From Halohasta litorea (GTDB lineage Archaea; Halobacteriota; Halobacteria; Halobacteriales; Haloferacaceae), in NCBI RefSeq assembly GCF_024494645.1, contig NZ_JANHDJ010000003.1:1-64000 (forward strand): 64,000 nucleotides of DNA. The letters run 5' to 3'. The notes under the pieces are model-generated. The model ran no database searches. It was not told the origin of the DNA and saw nothing but the letters and a program-made list of their open reading frames with translations. The translations under genes were made by a program, and so were the position numbers. Below, piece by piece: positions 25,853-34,796 of this stretch (the first letter of the stretch is position 1; each line of letters begins with the position of its first letter).

Positions 25853-27328
25853 CTACTCGTCGCCGAACATCTGCCGCATCATCGGATGCATCTCCATCAT
25901 CTGCTCTTCGGCGATCTCCTCGTACAGCTTGTACGTAATGGAGACCGTCAGCAGCAGGCCGGTTCCGGAGACGTTGCCGATGGTGCCGAGCATGTTTGCC
26001 ATCACGGCGAGCAGGCCAACGAGCGCGCCACCAATCACAGTCACCTGTGGGATGTAGCGCTCCATGACCTTTTCAACTACTTGTGGGTTCCGCCGGAAGC
26101 CGGGGATCTGCATCCCCGAGTTCTGGATCTGCTTGGCGGTCGCCTCCGGCCCCATGCCGGTGGTTTCGACCCAGAAGATGGCGAAGATCGCGCCGCCGAC
26201 CAGCATGAAGATCAGGTCGATGGCGACACGCAGGCCGATCTGCCACGGGGCGATCTCCGGCGGCGTCAGCCCGAGGAACCACATCCAATCTGAGCGTGCC
26301 TGGATCGGTGCCAGATAGTAGAACAGCCCGTCGACGGGCTGGCTGTCGGCGTAGACGCCGAGCAGCGAGGGCATGTTATTGCCCATCTGGCTGTAGATGA
26401 TCTGGCCGAGGAACTGGATGTTCGCCTGCAGCGCACGGACGAGGATCATCGGCAGGACGCTCGCGTAGATGAGCTTCACCGGGAATCGCCCACGGGCACC
26501 CCGAACGCGGGAGTGACTGAGCGGGATCTCGACCCGGACCGACTCGGCGTAGACGACGACCACGAAGATCAGCACCGTGGTCACCAGCGCAAGCAGGTTC
26601 CCGGGGTCGAACAGCAGCCGCTGGAACCATTCGGCAGTGAACGTCGCGCCGAGTTCGGTACCGCCGAAGACGATCCCATACCAGCTCGCGAAGAAACCGG
26701 TGGTGCCCAGTGCCGACCAGCTGATCATCCCGCCGATGAGCTGTTGGCTCACACCGGCGATAATGAACAGCCCGACACCGGAGCCGACACCCCATTTGCT
26801 CACGATCTCGTCCATGAACAGGATCAGGATGCCGCCGACGAACACCTGGGCGAAGATCAGCAGCTGCACGCCACCGGTACCGATACCGAGGGCCTCACCG
26901 ACTGCACCGCTGGCGGGCAGGAAGTTGCCCGTAAACACCATTGGCGCGGCGGTTGCCGCGGTCACGATGACCACAAGCAGCTTCTGGAGCCCCTGATACA
27001 GCACCTGATCGCGGGGATCGTTGTCCGTATCCAGCCCCAGCAGGTTTGCACCGCCGAGCAGCTGCAGGACGATCGATGCGGTGACGATCGGTCCGATCCC
27101 GACCTGCAGGACCGATCCCTGTCCACCCGCGAGGATGGACCGGAACTGACCGAAGATGTCGCTGCCTTCGGCACCGAGGCCGAACAGCGCGATGTTCGTC
27201 AGGAAAAAGTAGATACCCAGCACACCGGCGGTCCACATCAGTTTCCGTTTGAACGGAACGTGGCCCTCCGGCCGCGCGACTACGGGCATCCGCGTCAGCA
27301 CCGGTTCGGCGGCCTCCTTCCAACTCAT
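25853..27328 (-). CDS. secY: Protein translocase subunit SecY
   Basis: This is the 491-residue central channel of the Sec translocon, with ten membrane segments. Typical pieces are the N-terminal PEGHVPFKRKLMWTAGVLGIY, the plug-region GSVLQVGIGPIVTASIVLQLL and IPLSHSRVRGARGRFPVKLIY before segment 7. It is the last gene of the spc part of the operon, 1 bp after the uL15 gene, the usual archaeal position. It exports unfolded proteins with SecE and Sec61beta, which are not in this window. Confidence 0.97.
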   Translation of the reverse strand: MSWKEAAEPVLTRMPVVARPEGHVPFKRKLMWTAGVLGIYFFLTNIALFGLGAEGSDIFGQFRSILAGGQGSVLQVGIGPIVTASIVLQLLGGANLLGLDTDNDPRDQVLYQGLQKLLVVIVTAATAAPMVFTGNFLPASGAVGEALGIGTGGVQLLIFAQVFVGGILILFMDEIVSKWGVGSGVGLFIIAGVSQQLIGGMISWSALGTTGFFASWYGIVFGGTELGATFTAEWFQRLLFDPGNLLALVTTVLIFVVVVYAESVRVEIPLSHSRVRGARGRFPVKLIYASVLPMILVRALQANIQFLGQIIYSQMGNNMPSLLGVYADSQPVDGLFYYLAPIQARSDWMWFLGLTPPEIAPWQIGLRVAIDLIFMLVGGAIFAIFWVETTGMGPEATAKQIQNSGMQIPGFRRNPQVVEKVMERYIPQVTVIGGALVGLLAVMANMLGTIGNVSGTGLLLTVSITYKLYEEIAEEQMMEMHPMMRQMFGDE

Positions 27329-27329
27329 A

Positions 27330-27830
27330 TTATGATTCGTCTGAACGCTCGTCGTTTACGTCTTCCGCTTCGTCGTCTTCGGCTTCCTCGGCTCGCTCCG
27401 AGAGGACGGCGTCGCCGCCTGCCTCCTCGATGCCAGCGACCGCACCCGCCGTAAAGGCGTCTGCGGTGACGACCAGTTCATTGCGAACCTGGCCGCCGCC
27501 GAGTACCTTCACGACGTCGACATCGTGTCCGGCGTCGACAACGTCGCGGGCGTCGATGACGTAGGCGTCACCGTCGCTTTCGGCGGTGCCGTCGTCAGCG
27601 TAGAGTGCGATGTCCTCGTCGATCTTCTGGATGCGGATCTCTTCGACCGAATCCGTGATCGAGTCGGGACGCGTAAAGCCGTGTTTGCCGAGCGGTTCGT
27701 AGTTGTGGAACTCGTGTTTGTCGCGGCCCGCAGCGCCACGGCCACCACGGTGTCCGGCTCCGCGCCGGTTCTTGTGGGTGCCGCCGCTGTGGGTTCGGGA
27801 GCCGCGCTGTCGGCGTTTCTTGGATCCCAT
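27330..27830 (-). CDS. rpl15: Ribosomal protein uL15
   Basis: This is a 166-residue large-subunit protein. The basic N-terminus MGSKKRRQRGSRTHSGGTHK with glycine-rich loops threads into 23S rRNA. The C-terminal globular part (VVKVLGGGQVRNELVVTADAF) precedes an acidic haloarchaeal tail. It overlaps the uL30 gene by 1 base. Confidence 0.96.
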   Translation of the reverse strand: MGSKKRRQRGSRTHSGGTHKNRRGAGHRGGRGAAGRDKHEFHNYEPLGKHGFTRPDSITDSVEEIRIQKIDEDIALYADDGTAESDGDAYVIDARDVVDAGHDVDVVKVLGGGQVRNELVVTADAFTAGAVAGIEEAGGDAVLSERAEEAEDDEAEDVNDERSDES

Positions 27831-28294
27831 TATCGCATCGCCTCCAGGAGGCTATCGATATCCTCGGTGTCGTGGCGGCCGAGCTGGCCACCCTCGATGA
27901 CCGGGTGTTTGATGCCGTCGTGGCCACCGCGCGGCGGGTGGAGCCGAACGACCGGAGCGAGACCCTGCTCGCGCAGCGTCGTCTCCTCTGCGACGAGGGC
28001 CTCGGCGAGCGAGGCGATGTCGTCGTAGTCGGTGTTGTCGGCAACCCACGCGTCGTCGACGTCGGCGTCGCCTTCCTCGGCTTCGCCGCGTCGCTCGATG
28101 AGCGTGGTCACGGTCTCGGCGCTCGGTTCGCCGAAGGCAACGTAGTCGTTGACCTTCGTTATCATGCCGCGGTAGGTGTCGGTCTCCGGGACGAACGTGA
28201 CGTGGTTGACGCTGTGCAGATTCAGCATCTGCAGCGTGTCACGGACGTCCTGGGACATGTTGACCTCGCCGCGGAGTTGAACGAGAGCCTGCAT
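27830..28294 (-). CDS. rpl30: Ribosomal protein uL30
   Basis: This 154-residue protein starts [20 protein letters not shown] and contains LNLHSVNHVTFVPET and the archaeal extension with RLHPPRGGHDGIKHP. The length matches archaeal uL30, which is much longer than the bacterial form. An open frame continues upstream to 28426, but the ATG at 28294 fits the family and overlaps the uS5 stop by one base. Confidence 0.95.
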   Translation of the reverse strand: MQALVQLRGEVNMSQDVRDTLQMLNLHSVNHVTFVPETDTYRGMITKVNDYVAFGEPSAETVTTLIERRGEAEEGDADVDDAWVADNTDYDDIASLAEALVAEETTLREQGLAPVVRLHPPRGGHDGIKHPVIEGGQLGRHDTEDIDSLLEAMR

Positions 28295-28941
28295 TATTCG
28301 TTGGCCTCCTTCCGGACGGCCTTGGCGCGCTGGGGAGTCCGCGACTGGGCGGCGTTCTCCAGGGCGTTGTAGGTCGCCTTCGCGAGGTTGACCGTCGTCC
28401 GGGTGTTGCCGTCGGACTTCGTCCAAGCGTCCTGGATGCCTGCGAGCTCCAGGATGTTCCGGACGGTCTCGGCTGCCGCGAGCCCGAGCCCCTGTGGGGC
28501 GGGCATGATGCGGACGGTGACCGAGCCAGCCTTCCCTTCGGCGGTTCGGAGCAGGGAGTTGACTCCACCGGCGGAGTCCTCCCAGGATCCCGAGCCGCGG
28601 TCGACCTTGATGATGTTGAGTTTTGCAACGTCGATGGCCTTCTGGATAGCGCCGCCGACCTGCTCGTCGCGGGCCTGGGCGTAGCCGAGGTAGCCGTCGC
28701 GGTTGCCGACCACACAGACACAGCGGAACTTGACTCGGCGACCCGAGTCTGTCATCCGCTGGACCATGTTGATGTCGAGCACCTCGTCTTCCAGCCCCGG
28801 AAGGAGTTGGTCGACGATCTCCGGCTCCTTCAGCGGGAGTCCGGAGGCGAGTGCCTGCTCCATCGACGCGATGTCGCCGCTCTGTACCTGTCGGCCGAGC
28901 CGCGTACGCGGCTCCCAGCCGTTGTTATCTCGTTGGCTCAT
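28294..28941 (-). CDS. rps5: Ribosomal protein uS5
   Basis: This is a 215-residue small-subunit protein acting in decoding accuracy. The S5 double-stranded-RNA fold is visible in [20 protein letters not shown] and the C-terminal [19 protein letters not shown]. It overlaps the uL18 gene by 4 bases, a sign of translational coupling. Confidence 0.97.
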   Translation of the reverse strand: MSQRDNNGWEPRTRLGRQVQSGDIASMEQALASGLPLKEPEIVDQLLPGLEDEVLDINMVQRMTDSGRRVKFRCVCVVGNRDGYLGYAQARDEQVGGAIQKAIDVAKLNIIKVDRGSGSWEDSAGGVNSLLRTAEGKAGSVTVRIMPAPQGLGLAAAETVRNILELAGIQDAWTKSDGNTRTTVNLAKATYNALENAAQSRTPQRAKAVRKEANE

Positions 28942-29492
28942 TCGTCCTCCTGAATCGCTGCGAGCACGTCGTCGAAGTGCTCAGGTAGTTCGGAGGCGTC
29001 GAAATCTCCACTGTACAGCGGCTCGTCGAGCTGGTCGGCGTAGTCGGCGATGTGTTCGCCGCGATTGCGCGACCAGTCGGCCAGCACGCTGTCGTTGTGG
29101 GGGATTTCGAGCCCCGCGTCGATCGCTCCTTCCTGCACCGAAAACACCTTGTTACCGGGTGTTGCCGTGTTCAGCCCGATGTCGAGGACGGCCTCGGAGA
29201 GACCGGCTTCGACCGCGCGGCTGCCAAGGAGGTAGCCCGTCAGGTACGCGCTGGGGATGTTGCCCGTGGGGGCGTCCCAGCCGTACTCCGAGAGATCCTC
29301 GCTGGAGGCGGCAACGTGGGTAATATCGCCGTCGGGTCCGGGGGTGATCAGCTGCGCCCTGACGTGTTTGTTGCTCGTCCGGGCGACCAGACGGGGCTTG
29401 CCGGATTTCAGCAGGCGCAACCTCTGGTGGTAATCAGTACGGACCTCACGGCGGCGGCGCATCGGCACGTTGTATCGTGGTCCAGTTGCCAT
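28938..29492 (-). CDS. rpl18: Ribosomal protein uL18
   Basis: This 184-residue 5S-rRNA-binding protein starts [20 protein letters not shown], followed by [19 protein letters not shown]. The archaeal/eukaryotic C-terminal extension is present ([20 protein letters not shown]). It overlaps the eL19 gene by 1 base. Confidence 0.97.
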   Translation of the reverse strand: MATGPRYNVPMRRRREVRTDYHQRLRLLKSGKPRLVARTSNKHVRAQLITPGPDGDITHVAASSEDLSEYGWDAPTGNIPSAYLTGYLLGSRAVEAGLSEAVLDIGLNTATPGNKVFSVQEGAIDAGLEIPHNDSVLADWSRNRGEHIADYADQLDEPLYSGDFDASELPEHFDDVLAAIQEDE

Positions 29493-29950
29493 TATGCGTT
29501 CACCTCAATGCCGTAGTTGGTTCGGACGAAGGCTTCGAGCCGGTCGACGCTGTCGAACTCGCCACCGCTGGCTTTGTTGTACAGCTCGCGGTACTGCGTC
29601 CGGTCGATCGTTCCCTTCTCGCGGAGTTCCTTGAGTCGCTTCCGCTGGGCTCGAATCCGCGAGACCCAGCTGTCTTTGCGCGACTCGCGGGCCCCGGATT
29701 TCCCTTTGCGGGTACCTTGGCCCTTCTTGTGGCCGTAGGAGCGCTTCTCGTTGCGCTCGCGGGCACGGCCACGGGAGTTGTTCTGCGTGCCTTTCGCACG
29801 GATGATCCCCTGGTCGACCAGTTCGCGAATGTCTTCGCGGGTGATCGCCTCGGCGATCTCTTCCTGTTCCTCGGGGTCGAGCCAGACGCGGCCCTCGCCG
29901 ACATCGAGGATGTCGGCGGCGAGTCGTTTCTGTGAACCGAGATCACTCAT
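29492..29950 (-). CDS. rpl19e: Ribosomal protein eL19
   Basis: This is a 152-residue protein of the archaea/eukaryote-specific eL19 family: [20 protein letters not shown] at the N-terminus, then the very basic [20 protein letters not shown] and the long C-terminal helix [19 protein letters not shown]. It overlaps the end of the eL32 gene by 8 bases. Confidence 0.97.
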   Translation of the reverse strand: MSDLGSQKRLAADILDVGEGRVWLDPEEQEEIAEAITREDIRELVDQGIIRAKGTQNNSRGRARERNEKRSYGHKKGQGTRKGKSGARESRKDSWVSRIRAQRKRLKELREKGTIDRTQYRELYNKASGGEFDSVDRLEAFVRTNYGIEVNA

Positions 29951-30659
29951 CGTCCTCGACCTCCACTTCGATGTAGGTTGGGTTCAGCACGCGAATCTCC
30001 TCGTCCTCGCAGATCTCCTCGATCCGCTCGCGTTTACGGCCGCCGACCTTGCTGGCGATCCGCACCGCTTGGGTGTCGCCATCGATGTCGTCGAGGTCGT
30101 CGGCGTTGTGGACGCGAACTTCCTCGAAGCCGCTGGGGTGAAGCCCACGGGCGGCTTTCGGCGATCGGAAGCCGGGGGCGACCTTCGGCCCACGGCTCTT
30201 GAAGCCGCGGCGCTGTTTCGACAGTCCACCACGCGGGGCACGCCACGACTCGGGCGTCCGTTTCTTCATGTGGTAGTCCTGACGCTTGAAGGCGGGTTTG
30301 CCCTCGCGCTGCTTCTGGGTGAGCGCCGCGTCGGTCTCCTCGTCGAGCTCCGGGGTCTTGTCCGCGTGCCCACGGGCGACGAGTTTCGTCTCGACGTCTT
30401 CTTCGGCTTCCTCGTCGAGTTCCTCTTCGGGCGTCTCGTCTTCGACTTCGGCCTCGGTTTCGTCGGCGACTTCGAGGTCACCGACACCGGCCTTGACACG
30501 CGCTGCGAGCGCGTTTCCGATGCCGTCGACCTCGCTCAGTTCGCCCTGACTGGCGGCTTTGACGTCTTCGATCGACTCGTAGCCTGCCTCACGGAGCGCG
30601 TCGGCCTTCGAGGGGCCGACACCGCTGATGTCCTCTAGTTCTTGGGGTTCGTCTGCCAT
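29943..30659 (-). CDS. rpl32e: Ribosomal protein eL32 with helix-hairpin-helix extension
   Basis: This 238-residue protein is far longer than archaeal eL32 outside halophiles. The canonical eL32 domain is in the C-terminal half ([39 protein letters not shown]). The N-terminal extension holds two helix-hairpin-helix motifs, ISGVGPSKA (11-19) and VDGIGNALA (44-52), followed by a Glu/Asp-rich linker. The HhH part may add nucleic-acid contacts. The start is at 30659; the upstream in-frame ATG at 30692 lies inside the uL6 gene. Confidence 0.94.
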   Translation of the reverse strand: MADEPQELEDISGVGPSKADALREAGYESIEDVKAASQGELSEVDGIGNALAARVKAGVGDLEVADETEAEVEDETPEEELDEEAEEDVETKLVARGHADKTPELDEETDAALTQKQREGKPAFKRQDYHMKKRTPESWRAPRGGLSKQRRGFKSRGPKVAPGFRSPKAARGLHPSGFEEVRVHNADDLDDIDGDTQAVRIASKVGGRKRERIEEICEDEEIRVLNPTYIEVEVEDDE

Positions 30660-30660
30660 T

Positions 30661-31197
30661 TCAGGCACCTCCTGCCTGTGGCTTCTCGACAATGTAGACG
30701 CCGTCCTGGAAGACGCGCGTGTCCTTGTCGTTGACCTTGGTGAGCTGTTCGATGTCGGCGGCGGTCTGGCCGACGGCCTCCTTGTCGGTGCCCGTCAGCG
30801 TGACCTCTTCGCCGTCGACCTGTACCTCTGTGTCGCCACGGATCGGGGTCCGACGGTCGGCCTTCTCCCCGAGGAAGTTCTCGATGACGACTTCGTCGCC
30901 CTCGACTGCCACTTGCATCGGGAAGTGAGCGTAGTGGACCTCCATCTTGTACTCCCAGCCCTCGGTGACGCCGTGGATCATGTTGCGAACGTGGCTTTCG
31001 AAGGTGCCAACGGTCGCGGTGGTCTTGGCGTCCTCGACGTCAGTTTCGATGACGACTTCGTCGTCTTCGACGCTGACATCGACATCGGGGAACCAGAGGC
31101 GGCGCGAGACGCTGCCGTCGGGTCCCTCGACGGTGAGATCGAGGTGGTCTACCGTAGCGGACACGTCGTCCGGAAGTTGGATTGCTGTTCGTGTCAT
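30661..31197 (-). CDS. rpl6: Ribosomal protein uL6
   Basis: This is a 178-residue protein with the two tandem uL6 alpha/beta domains. Visible pieces are [20 protein letters not shown], the central [20 protein letters not shown] and the C-terminal [18 protein letters not shown]. It lies 1 base upstream of the eL32 gene. Confidence 0.97.
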   Translation of the reverse strand: MTRTAIQLPDDVSATVDHLDLTVEGPDGSVSRRLWFPDVDVSVEDDEVVIETDVEDAKTTATVGTFESHVRNMIHGVTEGWEYKMEVHYAHFPMQVAVEGDEVVIENFLGEKADRRTPIRGDTEVQVDGEEVTLTGTDKEAVGQTAADIEQLTKVNDKDTRVFQDGVYIVEKPQAGGA

Positions 31198-31199
31198 TG

Positions 31200-31592
31200 T
31201 TAGTAGACGTATGCGATCACTTGGCCACCGATGCCCGCCTCGCGGGCCTCGTAGTGGCTCATCACGCCGTGGCTCGTTGTGACGATGAGCGACCCGTAGT
31301 CACGGGCCGGGAGGAACCGTTTCTCCCATTTCTCGTAGCCGTCTGCCCCAACCGAGTAGCGGGGTTTGACGATGCCACATTCGTTGATCGCGCCTTTGAG
31401 TTCGACCTCGAACTGACCGGCCTTGCCGTCGTCGACGAATTCGAAGCCGTCGATGTATCCTCGGTCGTAGAAGACCTCGAGGATCGAGCCGATGATGTTC
31501 GAGGCGGGCTGTACCGTAATATCGAGATGGCCAACGCTTTCGGCGTTGTCGATGCCGGAGAGTGCGCTGGACAGTGGGTCGTTGCCTGCCAT
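31200..31592 (-). CDS. rps8: Ribosomal protein uS8
   Basis: This 130-residue 16S-rRNA-binding protein starts [20 protein letters not shown] and ends with the conserved [20 protein letters not shown]. The open frame extends upstream to 31643, but the ATG at 31592 gives the family start and follows the uS14 stop by 2 bases. Confidence 0.97.
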   Translation of the reverse strand: MAGNDPLSSALSGIDNAESVGHLDITVQPASNIIGSILEVFYDRGYIDGFEFVDDGKAGQFEVELKGAINECGIVKPRYSVGADGYEKWEKRFLPARDYGSLIVTTSHGVMSHYEAREAGIGGQVIAYVY

Positions 31593-31594
31593 GG

Positions 31595-31768
31595 TTAGCT
31601 GTACTTCTTGAATCCCATGTCTCGGGCGACCTCGCGGAAGCACTGCCGACAGAGGTTGATGTCGTACTTGCCGACAAGCCCCTGTTCGCGCTCACAGCGC
31701 CGACAGACCAGCTGCTGGCCCGTCCGCTCCGCGTTGTCTCCGGACGTCTGTTCTTCTGATTCGCTCAT
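31595..31768 (-). CDS. rps14: Ribosomal protein uS14, zinc-binding form
   Basis: This is a 57-residue protein read directly on the minus strand from the ATG at 31768 to TAA at 31595. It starts [20 protein letters not shown] and ends [10 protein letters not shown]. The zinc site is Cys22, Cys25, Cys40 and Cys43 (CRRC and CRQC), as in archaeal uS14. It lies exactly between uL5 (4-base overlap) and uS8, its conserved place in the spc operon. Confidence 0.96.
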   Translation of the reverse strand: MSESEEQTSGDNAERTGQQLVCRRCEREQGLVGKYDINLCRQCFREVARDMGFKKYS

Positions 31769-32289
31769 TCAGTGACCTCCACGTCGAACGTCGACGCGAC
31801 GTAGTTGGCTGCATCGTCGGGCGTCATCTGGTGGCCGCTCGGAATCGATCGGGTCTCCTTGTCGCGTTTGGCGACGCGGTAGCCCGGTCGGACGAGCGTC
31901 ACGGTGACATCGAGCCCGTAGATACCGATCTGCGGGTCGTACTCCTGGCTCGGGAACTCGGTGTGTTCGGCGACACCGAAGCTGAAGTTGCCGGTGTCGT
32001 CGAACTGCGACGTCGAGAGTTCGGTCAACGGCAGGGCCGTCTCCAGGAACTCGTGGGCGTCGTCGCCACGAAGCGTCGTTTTCGCACCGATCGGATCGCC
32101 CTCACGGATGTCGAACTCCGCGACCGTCCGTTTGGCGAGCGTCTGGACGCTCTCCTGACCCGCGATCTCTTCGAGGATCTCCTGGGCGTTCTGGAGCTCG
32201 CGACCGCCTTCGCCGACGGCCATGTGGACGACGACTTTCTCGATGCTTGGTGTGCGCATCTCGTGGAACTCGGCGTCAGCCTCGCTCAT
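31765..32289 (-). CDS. rpl5: Ribosomal protein uL5
   Basis: This 174-residue 5S-rRNA-binding protein has [20 protein letters not shown], then [20 protein letters not shown] with the conserved [12 protein letters not shown] loop, and a C-terminal [20 protein letters not shown]. It overlaps uS14 by 4 bases and eS4 by 4 bases. Confidence 0.97.
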   Translation of the reverse strand: MSEADAEFHEMRTPSIEKVVVHMAVGEGGRELQNAQEILEEIAGQESVQTLAKRTVAEFDIREGDPIGAKTTLRGDDAHEFLETALPLTELSTSQFDDTGNFSFGVAEHTEFPSQEYDPQIGIYGLDVTVTLVRPGYRVAKRDKETRSIPSGHQMTPDDAANYVASTFDVEVTE

Positions 32290-32987
32290 TCGTCATCACC
32301 CGTGAAGTTCTCGTCGATCACAACGACGTAGCTCTCGACCGTCTCGAAGCCATCGTCGTCGCCTTCGACGGCGACCGTGTTCGAGCCACTACCGAGCGTG
32401 ACGTCGATCTCGTCGACCGTCCCGATCTGGCCAGCGTGCTGGCCGTCGACGGCGGTGACGAGTGCGCCCTCTTCGTAGACGAAGTGGGCGACGATCTCTT
32501 TCGACTCGTTGTCGATGACAAGCGAGTCGCTGGTCGAGTACTCGCTTGCGTCCGCGACGCGAACGTTCGTTCCGTCGTGGAGCGTCAGCTGGAAGTCGCC
32601 GCCGGAGACCTGCTCCTTGTTGACGATCTTGCCGAGCCGACTGCCCGCCGACTCCGCGTCGATGGGCGTCAGTGCGAGTCGTCCACCCTCGTCGGGGAAG
32701 ACGCGGTAGTACTCCTCGCGTTCGGTGAACGCGATGATGTCGAACATCCCGATGGGTCGGCTCTCGTCGGTGATCGCGTCACCGTTGACGAGAATCGAGC
32801 CCTGGTTCAGTGCGTAGCGTGCTTCCTTCTTCGAGTCGACGTAGCCCAGCACGTCCCGCAGTAGGACGAGCAGGGGCACACCGGCCTCACCGTGGGGGCC
32901 CGCGCCCGCTTTCACGGTGTAGGTTTCGGTCTTCCGTTCGACCGGCCACGAGTTCGGTACCGAGAGTCGTTTCTGGTGGTTGCTCAT
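32286..32987 (-). CDS. rps4e: Ribosomal protein eS4
   Basis: This is a 233-residue small-subunit protein of the archaea/eukaryote eS4 family. An N-terminal S4-like RNA-binding part ([40 protein letters not shown]) is followed by a central domain and a KOW-type segment ([20 protein letters not shown]). It overlaps uL24 and uL5 by 4 bases each. Confidence 0.97.
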   Translation of the reverse strand: MSNHQKRLSVPNSWPVERKTETYTVKAGAGPHGEAGVPLLVLLRDVLGYVDSKKEARYALNQGSILVNGDAITDESRPIGMFDIIAFTEREEYYRVFPDEGGRLALTPIDAESAGSRLGKIVNKEQVSGGDFQLTLHDGTNVRVADASEYSTSDSLVIDNESKEIVAHFVYEEGALVTAVDGQHAGQIGTVDEIDVTLGSGSNTVAVEGDDDGFETVESYVVVIDENFTGDDE

Positions 32988-33346
32988 TCGTTGTCCTCCT
33001 CGCTGCTGAGTCGGGCCTCACGCCGTGGGTCGTCGAGATCCAGCTCGGTCACCTGGACGTTGCTGGCTTGAAGCGGTCGAGGCACTTCCTCACCGTCGGA
33101 CTTCTCGACGGTGACTTCCTCGACGTGGATCTCGGCCTTCTTGAGGTCGACCTTCATGACTTCGCCCTCGCTTCCGGCGTGATCGCCACGCTGGACGACG
33201 ACGGTGTCGCCCGCGTTGACGCGGACGCTCCGCTGGTCGTACTCCTCGCGGAGTTCGGGCGACAGCGGCGCTTTGACCTGCTCGTGTCGCTCGTGGAGCG
33301 ACGCGTTCGCAGCGGAATTTCGCTGTTTGTGTGGTTGTCGTGTCAT
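32984..33346 (-). CDS. rpl24: Ribosomal protein uL24
   Basis: This 120-residue assembly-initiator protein has a KOW motif ([20 protein letters not shown]) after a basic N-terminus ([20 protein letters not shown]). The acidic C-terminus is typical of halophiles. It begins 1 base after the uL14 stop. Confidence 0.97.
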   Translation of the reverse strand: MTRQPHKQRNSAANASLHERHEQVKAPLSPELREEYDQRSVRVNAGDTVVVQRGDHAGSEGEVMKVDLKKAEIHVEEVTVEKSDGEEVPRPLQASNVQVTELDLDDPRREARLSSEEDNE

Positions 33347-33347
33347 T

Positions 33348-33746
33348 CTATACGATCATCGTCGCTGTGGACGCGATACTCCCGAAGCGTTCGGCGACTT
33401 CGCGTGCGATCGGGCCCTTGATGTCGGTCCCGCGAGGCTCCTCGTTCTCGTCGATGAGAACGGCGGCGTTATCCTCGAATTTCACGCGAATCCCGTCCGG
33501 TCGGCGGATCGGCTTGCGCTGGCGGACAATAACTGCCTCCAGGACCTGCCGTCGCATTTCCGGCGTCCCTTTGGTGACCGAGACGGTCACCTTGTCGCCG
33601 ATACCGGCTTTGGGGTGTCGGTTCTTCGTACCGGAGTAGCCCGCCACGCTGATGACTCGGAGTTCACGCGCGCCGGTGTTGTCGGCACACGTGATCAGCG
33701 AGCCCTTCTCGAGTCCCTGTGTCACGTCGGCTTTGAGGGCCTCCAT
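33348..33746 (-). CDS. rpl14: Ribosomal protein uL14
   Basis: This 132-residue barrel protein at the subunit interface shows [40 protein letters not shown] and [20 protein letters not shown], which are nearly invariant in uL14. It shares one base with the end of the uS17 gene. Confidence 0.98.
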   Translation of the reverse strand: MEALKADVTQGLEKGSLITCADNTGARELRVISVAGYSGTKNRHPKAGIGDKVTVSVTKGTPEMRRQVLEAVIVRQRKPIRRPDGIRVKFEDNAAVLIDENEEPRGTDIKGPIAREVAERFGSIASTATMIV

Positions 33747-34090
33747 CAGGCATCGCCTCCAAGCTTCTCGACGACAACGTGGGATTTCGTCTTCGAGAGC
33801 GGTCGGGTCTCCGCGATCTTCACTTCGTCACCTTCATCGAGCTCATCGAGGACGCCGGGTACGTGCGCTGGAATACGGGACCGGCGTTTCATATACCGGT
33901 CGTATTTGGGCACGAACACGTCGTACTCCTGCTCGACGATGACGGTCTTTGCCATATCCGTCGAGACGACAGTCCCACTGCGGGTCTGTCCTCGAACGGG
34001 TAGCTGTCCGTAAAACGGACACTTCTCGTAGTCGTAGGCCTCCGGGTTCTGTGGTTCCGGAGGCATAGGTACGTCAAGTCCTATCGCCAT
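33746..34090 (-). CDS. rps17: Ribosomal protein uS17
   Basis: This 114-residue OB-fold 16S-rRNA-binding protein has [20 protein letters not shown] and [19 protein letters not shown]. The archaeal N-terminal extension [15 protein letters not shown] is present. It overlaps the end of the RNase P component 1 gene by 10 bases. Confidence 0.97.
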   Translation of the reverse strand: MAIGLDVPMPPEPQNPEAYDYEKCPFYGQLPVRGQTRSGTVVSTDMAKTVIVEQEYDVFVPKYDRYMKRRSRIPAHVPGVLDELDEGDEVKIAETRPLSKTKSHVVVEKLGGDA

Positions 34091-34575
34091 TTCGAATCTC
34101 CTGTGCGTTCAGTTCGTTCTGCAGGCCGCGAGAGTAGACGGCTGCCATCCACCGTAACGTAGACTCCGCCCTGGCATCCACCCAGAGGGTTTACGGAACA
34201 TTCCGACGGCGAAGACTTACAGGGGCGTACCCCCGCAGTTTCCTCCCCGAGTTTGGACGAAGACCCCGAGTCCTTCCGGCCTCCCGCTTGGGAGTCCCCG
34301 GCAGGATGATCTCCTGCCGGGACCTCGGCGGCTTCATTTGTGTGCACGCCTGCACCTTGGTTGTCAATCGATTCCTCGCTAACTGCGATCTCGAAGGTCG
34401 ACTCCGCTTTCGGCACGCGCTTTTCGCCCGAGTCTGTTGACACGACAAGTGTGTTCATCGTCTCGCCGACGATGCGACCGGCAATACCGACGAAGTCGGC
34501 ACTGGCGGCTTCGACCACCCGTACGGGTAAGCCGATGAGTTCGTGTCGTGTGAGTGTCTCGGGCGTGCGTGGCAT
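34081..34575 (-). CDS. rnp1: RNase P protein component 1 (Rpp29 family) with large insert
   Basis: This is a 164-residue subunit of archaeal RNase P, which matures tRNA 5' ends. The N-terminal LTRHELIGLPVRVVEAASAD, VGIAGRIVGETMNTLVV and KRVPKAESTFEIAV and the C-terminal VTVDGSRLLSRPAERTERTG are family segments. Between them, residues about 70-138 are a low-complexity insert rich in Gly, Ser, Glu and Cys that shorter family members lack. The DNA of the insert contains a strong inverted repeat (34296-34325). The gene sits between uL29 and uS17, a common archaeal place for rnp1. Confidence 0.9.
   Translation of the reverse strand: MPRTPETLTRHELIGLPVRVVEAASADFVGIAGRIVGETMNTLVVSTDSGEKRVPKAESTFEIAVSEESIDNQGAGVHTNEAAEVPAGDHPAGDSQAGGRKDSGSSSKLGEETAGVRPCKSSPSECSVNPLGGCQGGVYVTVDGSRLLSRPAERTERTGDSKWR
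34296..34325. repeat. Inverted repeat inside rnp1
   Basis: An arm ending GGCAGGA is followed by a TGATC loop and TCCTGCCGGGAC. The two arms match over 12 bases, with a single extra C in the left one. It falls in the variable insert of the coding sequence, so a stem in the mRNA is possible. Confidence 0.5.
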
Positions 34576-34577
34576 AC

Positions 34578-34796
34578 TTACTCTTCGTCGGCTTCGAGGT
34601 CGCCCTCTTCGGTCTGAACCGTTTTCAGACGAGCGATGGTCCGGCGCAGCTCTTTGAGCTCGCTGGGGTTCTCCGGGACGCCACCGGCGGCCTGGAGTGC
34701 TTTGAGGTTGAGCAGCTCGGTTTCGAGCTCTTCGAGCTCGACCTCGCGCTCTGCGGGCGTCATATCGCGCATCTCTTCGACGTGAAGGATCGCCAT
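34578..34796 (-). CDS. rpl29: Ribosomal protein uL29
   Basis: This is a 72-residue two-helix protein near the exit tunnel. MRDMTPAEREVELEELETEL, LLNLKALQAAGG and LRRTIARLKTVQTE are the expected helices. It lies between uS3 (no gap) and rnp1 (2 bases). Confidence 0.96.
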   Translation of the reverse strand: MAILHVEEMRDMTPAEREVELEELETELLNLKALQAAGGVPENPSELKELRRTIARLKTVQTEEGDLEADEE

